Assembly: GCA_038049695.1 (NCBI GenBank) | Contig: CP142451.1 | Span: forward strand, 41,427,001-41,491,000 | Length of the DNA stretch: 64,000 nucleotides | Reading direction: 5' to 3' | Source of the DNA: Cinnamomum chago | Taxonomy: Eukaryota > Streptophyta > Magnoliopsida > Laurales > Lauraceae | Shown here: positions 57,441 to 64,000 of the stretch, piece by piece | How the letters are laid out: the number at the start of each line of letters is the position of its first letter | Position numbering within the stretch: the first letter of the stretch is position 1 | The notes under the pieces: model-generated | Databases searched by the model: none | What the model saw: the letters and a program-made list of their open reading frames with translations, nothing else | What the model was told of the DNA's origin: nothing | Position numbers and translations under genes: made by a program

Positions 57441-60229
57441 TGTAACACCCCGCCCCCTAATGGGCTATTAATTACAATTAATTGTGTGATTAGTTAGTAA
57501 GCTTGATTAGCGTCTAAGTAGTTAGGGTTAACGACGAATCGCGAGTGCAAAGTCTCGCACTATTCGGAGCGCGTTTGGGTAGGATAGAGAGTCGTTTAGT
57601 TATTTGGGTAGGGTTTCAGGGAATTTATGAGATTATGAGTTTTGGTGAGTTGGGTGCATTGGGTAGGTTTCGTCATTTCATGAACTTTAGCCTTCGGTCG
57701 CGTTTTGATTCGACGCGTCGAAGAGACCCGAAATCCATTAATTGAACATATAGGCCGACCCGGAACTTGACCCATCAACCAAAGCCCAAAGCCCAAGCCC
57801 ATGATCCATTACTTAAAGTATCTTACCAACCCACCCAACACTTATCTTCATTTCATTCAATTCCATTCACTCAACTACAACCACCATAGAACAGTAACCG
57901 ACTCTTCTTCTCCTCCTCTCTTCCTTTCATTCCTTTTTCTCCGTTGACGAGCACCGGAGCTCCGGCGAAGGAAACCAAGCCAACCATCATCTTCCTCAAG
58001 CCTTCAAGAGTCCAACCATACACTTTTCTAAGTGTTTCACCCACAACCCATTTAAAGGTAAGCTTTCAAAGCTTGGAAACCTAGTCATCATCTTCTTCCT
58101 TGGTTAGAAATGGTTTAGGGAGATCCACCTTGACCTTTGGCATGCACTTGTAGGAGCATATTGGGTTTGGAGAGTTGTCTCAACCTTTGGAGCTTCTTAG
58201 AGTTGTGTTTCTCCAAGTTTCTTCTTGATTTGAGTCTAGCACATCATAAAGGCAAGTCAATAGCTATATTATTGCTTGATATGTTTGTTTACCTTGATTT
58301 GGATGCTTAAATCATGTGTTAGATCATCTTGGTTCAATTGATACATTAATAGATTGAAAACATGATAAAATGGGTTATAGATTGAATGGAATGGATTTAG
58401 AGATTAATGGCTTGATTAGTAGTTTTATAGATTGTAATTAAGTTATTTTTCTTCCTACATATACTGCTTATCAGGTCCAAGAAGAAAGAAATGGAAAGAG
58501 TTCCATTTCAGCCCAGAACAGGGCCTGCACTCAGTTCCCGCAGGCCAGCCGGTCGACCGGGCAAGCAGGGACAGGTCGACCTGGCAGCAGGGGCGGGTCG
58601 ACCGGGCCTTCTGCAGAATCTTGCTGAATTCCTTCTGTGAAGGGATTTTTACCCCATTGTTGGGTGGACCTTGGTGGAACCTTGGATACCCTTTTGTGGA
58701 CTCATTTGACTTATCGTGAGGACGTCTTGAGCCGACGTTCGTCACTGTTGATTCGGTTGCATCGGGATTCAACCTAGTCCAATCTTGAATAGTATGGGAC
58801 AACGGGATACTCTTCTTTAAATCTATGCACGAAGATTGTTCGTCCAAGTATCGCGAATCCTAACCCCTTCGTTGACTGAATAGGTTGTGTGATGCTTCAG
58901 GGTTGACACTTTACTTAGGATTGGATTGTTTATTCGCTTTGATTCCGAATGGTACCCTCGAGTACTATCTTCTACATGTGAAGAGCATGTTCTTTAGTTC
59001 TGTTGGTTTTGCCTTATTAGAGGATTTCTTTGAGAACTTAGAGGTTGGATTTAGGATCCCTTTGTGGTTTCGTTTGTTTCGATATTCGTTTGAAGTGTTG
59101 AGGCTAGGGAGCTTTGATTGTCAGGCTTAAAGAGGACTACTATTGATATTTGTTTGGGATTTGATTTGATTTGGAATAAAGTAGTTCTCTATTGTTATTG
59201 AATCTTGTTCGCGCAAGAAGCCTAGCCCTTCACCGATGTTTTAGGACTCTTTGTGTCAGACACCACTCAGCTGTTAACGTTCAACACAGTTGGGGCACCG
59301 ACTGTGGGAGAACCCGATACTACCTCGAAGCAAGATAGAGCCAGAGCTCACGGAGCCCGAGCTACTTGAGCTAAGAGTTATTTATTCCTCGAGATGTTTG
59401 TTTTGTTTTGAAGCAAGATAGAGCCAGAGCTCACGGAGCCCGAGCTACTTGAGCTAATTCGTCCTCGAGCAAGACAGTGCCAGAGCTCTCGGCGCCGGAG
59501 TACTTGAGCTACGAGTTGTTTGGATATTGGATATTGGGTTTTATCCCACTTGATGATATATATTAGCATATGTGGATCGCCTACTTTGATACTTGTTTAT
59601 GATTCGAATGCACTGCATCTCTTCCGATCAGAGTGTTATGCATACCTTATGATTATGGTTATCGTTCATTCTCTTTAGTACTGCATATCTATGTGATTTA
59701 TATACCTATTGCTTTTCCATCCGTTGTGTTGATGATGCTACTCTTGGTGCATAGGTACCGAGCTCTACTACCCCGAGGCGGAGGAGACGACGAAAGAAGT
59801 TTAGGCAGATCAGCCTGATGACTTCCTAGAGTATAGTACGGACGACATTGTATAGCCGTGATGACCCCGTACACGAGAGCTTCACGATTATCCTCCTAGC
59901 TCCATCTTTTGGTTTCTTAATACTTTTGTTTAGGCCTAGTTTTAGTTTGGCCTTTTTACATGTAATTAATATGTTGTGTACAGTCTTAAACTTTAACCCT
60001 AACTTTGATATTCAGTATATTGCTCATAAACTATACATCTATAAGATACCTCTTGTTTTATGAAGCTTCCGCTATTGTTTAAATATTTGAGGAAATGTTT
60101 ATACCTCACAGCGGTCTTTGATCCAAATGGGACACGATTAGGGTAAGTGATATGTTATTATCATTGGAAAAGTTTTAAATTGGCCCTAATCTCACGCATA
60201 ACCCCGGTTTCACTTTTGGGGGCGTGACA
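57441..60229 (+). mobile_element. Ty3/gypsy Tekay-like solo LTR, 2789 bp
   Basis: Starts TGTAACACCCCGCC and ends GGGGGCGTGACA; perfect TSD GAGGA (57436-57440 and 60230-60234). It shares long blocks with LTR 10561-13982 (for example CATTTCAGCCCAGAACAGGG and CGTCTTGAGCCGACG) but lacks that LTR's C+T-rich tract and is 0.6 kb shorter. Three copies of an about 50-bp unit (GCAAGATAGAGCCAGAGCTC) start near 59330, 59411 and 59469. Confidence 0.94.
58552..58602. repeat. Palindrome cluster, GTCGAC type
   Basis: GTCGAC at 58552-58557, 58575-58580 and 58597-58602, spaced 23 and 22 bp, followed by CTGCAG at about 58612. The related LTRs at 10561 and 16584 have only one perfect copy at this site. Confidence 0.92.
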
Positions 60230-60725
60230 GAGGAGAAGGAGAGAAGAGAAGAGAGGGGAGAGGGAGGAAGAATGTGGGTAGAAAATAAAGGAGGGAGGGA
60301 GAAGGTGGAGAGAGAGAGAGGAGAGGGAGAGAGAATGGGCAGAGAGAGAGGGAGAGAGAGTGTGGGCCGAGAGAGAGGAGAGGCAGAAAGAGAGAGAGAA
60401 CTGGCAGAGAGAGAGGGAGAGTGCAGGCTGACTGAGAGTGGGGCGAAGCGCGCAAAGAGAGAGAGAGAGAGAGAGAAGAGGAAGAGAAAGAAGGAAAAAG
60501 AGTTCCAGCGAGGGGAGAGAAGAAAGGGAGAGAGAGAGACAGAGATGAATGGAGTGCGCAGAGAGAGAACGGGAGAGCAGAGGAAGAGAGGAGGGGACGC
60601 GAGAGAGAGAGAGAAGGAGATGGAAGAAGGAGACAGAGAGAGGGAGAAGACAGAGAAATAAAGAGTGAGAGATGGGTGCGCAAGTGGAGAAAGGGGAAGG
60701 AAAGAAAGGAAAGAGACCGCGAGGA
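60230..60725. repeat. GA-rich low-complexity tract, right half
   Basis: Continues the purine tract broken by the solo LTR. No protein is inferred from its ORFs. Confidence 0.85.
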
Positions 60726-61140
60726 AGCGACGCTCAGTCGATACTCCCAAAACCCAAAAATCGGAAGGATGCGAACCCCATTCGATACTTTCAAATTTTA
60801 AAAATCGCAAGGAAACGACACTTTGTCGATACTTGCAAAATTTCAAAAATCGTGGAGATGCAACATTCCAGTTGATATCCACAAACCCAAAATTCAAACA
60901 AAAAATCGAGGTAAAACAAAAAACAAAAACCTCAAATTTCAAAAATTGTGGGGAACGAAATTCCATCGATAACCAAAATTTTTGAAAAAAGCAAGAAAGC
61001 GACGCTTAGTCGATACTTGCGCCCAAATTCGCGAGGAGGCGACATTCCATCGATACTCGCAATCGAATGAGCAAGGAGGCGACATTCCGTCGATACTTGC
61101 AAGACCATTCAGCAGGGAGGCAACCTCTAGTCGATACTTG
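60726..61140. repeat. Tandem array of GCGACATTCCRTCGATACTTGC
   Basis: About nine copies of a core resembling GCGACRYTYNRTCGATACT occur at roughly 40-60 bp spacing (60729, 60777, 60814, 60859, 60957, 60999, 61040, 61079, 61119). The spacers are A-rich, often containing TTTCAAAAATCG. Units after 60990 are the most regular. Confidence 0.8.
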
Positions 61141-61142
61141 CA

Positions 61143-61830
61143 TTTTTTAAAACAAAAACACTCGGCTATAAATGCCACAAAAATCGGCTATAAACGCCAA
61201 AAACTCGGCTATAAATGCCACAAAAATCTCCTATAAATGCCAACAACCCGGCTCTCACGCCAAAAATAGGCTATAAATGCCACAAAACCTGGCTTTCATG
61301 CCAACAAAAATAAAACTTGGTTTTCAAATTGGCTCTCATGCCAAAAATCGGCTATAAATGCCACAAAATCGGCTATAAACGCCACAAATTCGGCTATAAA
61401 CGCCACAAAAAAAATCGGCTATAAATGCCACAAAATTTTGGCTTCCATGCCAAAAACAAAACCGGCTTCTATGCCATCCCAAACTTCGGCTCCTACGCCA
61501 CAAAATTCGGCTCTCATGCCATTTCAAAATTGGCCTTCACGCCATCTCAAGATTTTGGCTCCCATGCCACAAACAAAACCTGGCTCTCATGCCATTTCAA
61601 AAACCTGGCTTTCCTGCGATCTCAAAATTTTGGCTCCCATGCCATAAACAAAACATGGCTCTCATGCCGTTTCAAAATTTTGGCTCCCATGCCACAAACA
61701 AAATTCGGCTTCCATGCCATCTCAAATTTTGGCTTTTACGCCTCAAAATTCCGGCTTCTATGCCGACCCAAATTTTGGTTTCCATGCCATCTCAAAATTC
61801 GGCTTTAACGCCAAAACAACCATTTGACAA
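61143..61830. repeat. Minisatellite, GGCTATAAATGCC and GGCTCCCATGCC subtypes
   Basis: Every 20-33 bp a GGCT ... GCC box recurs, separated by ACAAAAATC or ATCTCAAAATTTT spacers. The left half (to about 61435) is mainly GGCTATAAAYGCC, the right half mainly GGCTYYYATGCC. Many boxes are near-palindromic (GGC...GCC). Open frames on both strands reflect the repeat. Confidence 0.88.
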
Positions 61831-62207
61831 AAGGTTTTTCACAAAATGACAAACTTTTGATCAAATTTCCAAACAAACATTTCTATTGCATGAATTTATC
61901 ACAAAAGAATTTGAGTGAAAAGAGGGAATACAAAAAAGAGAAGTGCTAAAAAAATGTCCACAAGCACTACAAAAGAAAGAGTACCAAAAAATATGTGTGT
62001 GTATACACCGGTACCAAAAAAAAAAAAACAAGAAGAAAAAAGTTTGTTACAAGAATCAGGAGCTCAGTCTCACATGGTCTTTAACCAAAGGCTCAATTCC
62101 TCAAGCAGACTCTTGGCCTTAGCCTCTAGAGCTTCCAGGCCATGCTTCTTCAAGATCTTCCCATAGAATGCGGTAGAACGTCGTGATCCGTCTGCAGCAC
62201 GGGGAAG
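61831..62207. other. A-rich spacer
   Basis: A-rich DNA between the minisatellite and the gag-like pseudogene; nothing recognised. Confidence 0.5.
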
Positions 62208-64000
62208 TTATTCCCAAAGAATCTGGCATTGCTCATACTCTTGAGTCTTCCTCCGGAGATTACTTTCAGCCTCCTCGACTTGGCGAATCAGAGACCCTTC
62301 TTTGGCACAAGCTTCAACAATGGCAGCCCATTTTGCAGTAGCTTGCTCCTCCAATAGCTCAAGACGCTGCCTGGTCTCAACGACCTCTCTATCAACACGG
62401 CGCAGATCTTCTGTTAGCCCAATGATAGCCAACTCGGTAACGTTCCTCTCCCGAACGAACTGCTTCTGAGTCTGCTAAATTTCGTCCAGCTCAGACCTGA
62501 CCTCGCCAGAAGGCTTCAAAAACATCTCATTGAAGAAGTCACCACTTGGGAAGCTCTTGGTTTCATTCCACTTGCTCCCTAAAGCTATGACTTCATCAAC
62601 AAAAGCCTTCGCATTTGCAATGTCCAGGACGGCTTCTTCGCTATCAGTAATGATGTCATGTACATGCTTAACCATGCTAAAACCAGCTTCCAAATGGCCA
62701 GAAGAAAGATTTCGATCCATGAGCTCAAAACGCTCTTTAGCACTTTCTTCGCATACTCAAGAGATGGCCCCGACGAAGGCTCGCCCCTCTCCATTGGTCG
62801 ACTGCCCATGTCATGTCCTGCTGGAGGAGTGATCATTAAGCTCTTTCTAACCGGAGACACTGGCGAAGGAACCCACTCAGACGATTTCGTCTCTGCTCAT
62901 TAAAACTAGAAGAAGAAGTCCCTACTTCTGGTTCAACTGCAGGCATCCCCTGCTCTGGCACTGAGATGGACTGAGGAACTTCTTCTGTCGCCTCATAATC
63001 TGCCAGCAAAACAAAACAAAAGAGGTATGAATATGATCCTGTTGAAAAAAACAATATCATCAGGATTATTACTACAAATACCTTCTTCGATGGTCGGCAG
63101 AATGCTTTCTGCCTCCATGAGTTCCTCCGAAGTGTCGTCAAAGGCCGCATCCATGGATGGCTCGAAATCGTCGAAATCCTGTGGCAAGTCAGCTGACAAG
63201 AAAACAAGCAACATGTTAGCAAATGACAGCACAGACAAAAATAAAAGAAGGAAAATACAAAGAAGTTATACCAGGTGAAGATTCTGGAATCATTCCAGAG
63301 TCCCTCGGTTCTTCTTCAAATGCCGCAATTGGATCCGTCACTGCCTCATCGGCTGGAGCCTCAGGCATCATCAAGTTCTCATCTTCCACTGAAAAAAAGG
63401 AAAGAAGGCAAATCAAAACAAAAAAAAATCTCAAAGAAAGAAATGGAAAAAGAAAGAGGAGGAATCATACCTTCATCAACGGTTTCTTCCTCTCGGCTCC
63501 TCTTTTCCGAAGGCTCATCAACATCCCCTGACATTTCTTCAGCAGTGGTAAGAGGGACTTCCAAATTAGGAGAGTCATCGTGTCGCCTCTTATTGCGGCA
63601 CTGCCCTCTCTTCCTCTTGCTTCTATGGGTGGATTTACTTGAAGTACCCACCCCATTGTCAAAGTCAGGATCTCCGCTTGATTCCTCACCGGATGGTCTA
63701 CTCTTTCCAGTGGACTCCATGGAAGTCTTCTTCTGTTCCGCTTGCATCCAAGAGTCGATCTTGGCTTCCTCCTCTTTGAGCTGTTCCAAGACCTCACTAG
63801 GTATATCTTATACAACTCCTAGTCTGATGATGTCCTGCTCATTGAGAAAGCTGATCTTGTGTTTCTCTCCAGAAAGGAAAGCCAAGACTTCCTCCCGACA
63901 GAGTCCATCCGATCTACCAAGACCCTTCCCAGGAGAATGCTTGACATCAAGCTCCTTCTTGGAGAGCCCCCGGTACACAAAAAAGCTTTCCACGAACCAT
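62208..64000 (-). pseudogene. Gag-like retroelement gene with introns, broken, 5' end outside window
   Basis: Minus-strand exons 63471-64000, 63272-63388, 63082-63192 and up to 62999 are joined by three GT-AG introns of 82, 79 and 82 bp with pyrimidine-rich acceptors. The first exon begins inside the protein (WFVESFFVYRGLSKKELDV), which resembles the plant putative gypsy-type transposon family (Pfam PF04195). It is followed by Lys/Arg-rich (RSKRKRGQCRNKRR) and acidic Ser/Glu-rich low-complexity sequence. The last exon carries a heptad-rich coiled coil (about 62220-62430, LEEQATAKWAAIVEAC within it) and stops at 62208-62210. Damage: an in-frame TAA at 63808-63810 before IPSEVLEQLKEEE, frame changes near 62890 and 62745, and a TAG near 62478. 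The family name is from motif memory; host gene of unknown function is the alternative. Confidence 0.6.

Noticed and set aside
56858..57448. 196-codon Ser/Leu-rich minus-strand ORF and similar ones at 60175-60966
   Set aside because: GA-repeat artefacts; parallel frames are open and no motif is present.
60224..60661. 145-codon Arg/Glu-rich plus-strand ORF
   Set aside because: Translation of (GAGA)n purine repeat, not a coiled-coil gene.
61425..61808. 127-codon ORF with repeated NFGSHA-like units
   Set aside because: Direct read-through of the minisatellite; the opposite strand is also open, and unit length is not a constant multiple of three.

Overview
The window is a repeat-dense piece of a large plant nuclear genome, most likely a flowering plant. 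Evidence: Ty3/gypsy and Ty1/copia LTR elements with initiator-Met tRNA primer sites, foldback MITEs with CACTA-type ends, a hAT MITE, a LINE remnant with the plant RT-associated zinc-binding region, a plant-type topoisomerase I exon pair, and GT-AG introns of about 80 bp. I see no rRNA, tRNA, CRISPR or bacterial operon structure. No complete protein-coding gene is present.

Layout. 1-8040: a decayed Ty1/copia gag/protease, split at 3780 by a 4-kb gypsy solo LTR with target-site duplication (TSD) CTACT; a second LTR of that family runs off the left edge. 8040-10560: low-copy-looking DNA with two exons of a DNA topoisomerase I-like gene. 10561-20010: one complete but coding-poor gypsy element (3.42-kb LTRs, PBS, an RT remnant, PPT, TSD CACCC). 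20016-27813: low-coding DNA holding an RTE-like tail, CACTA subterminal repeats, a LINE remnant with a 205-bp foldback MITE inside it, and a 996-bp TIR element. 27819-44901: a 17-kb nested stack. The host is a non-coding Sirevirus-like copia element on the minus strand (TSD GTAGA). It contains a copia solo LTR (TSD TAAGG) and a gypsy solo LTR (TSD AGGCT). That gypsy LTR in turn contains a solo LTR of the host's own family (TSD CACGC, itself carrying a second 205-bp MITE) and another gypsy solo LTR (TSD ATGAT). 44907-55000: a hAT MITE with a perfect 8-bp TSD and more gypsy and copia solo LTRs. 55000-62200: low-complexity GA-rich DNA split by a gypsy solo LTR (TSD GAGGA), followed by minisatellites. 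62208-64000: a broken, intron-containing gag-like gene on the minus strand.

The elements do not form a pathway. Their order of insertion can be read from the nesting, and solo LTRs far outnumber intact elements, which indicates frequent LTR-LTR recombination.

The most unexpected signal is a short module found in almost every gypsy LTR here and also in the Sirevirus-like copia LTRs. It is a cluster of repeated 6-10 bp perfect palindromes (CGATCGATCG, GTCGAC, GCTAGC, CTCGAG, or AACGTT/TTCGAA depending on the copy). Two otherwise alignable LTRs (1-3276 and 3780-7760) carry unrelated palindromes at the same place, while gypsy and copia LTRs share the GTCGAC version. A second signal is covariation between the two arms of the paired 205-bp foldback MITEs. 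Boundaries and TSDs were read directly from the sequence; family names rest on recognition of motifs without database searches.
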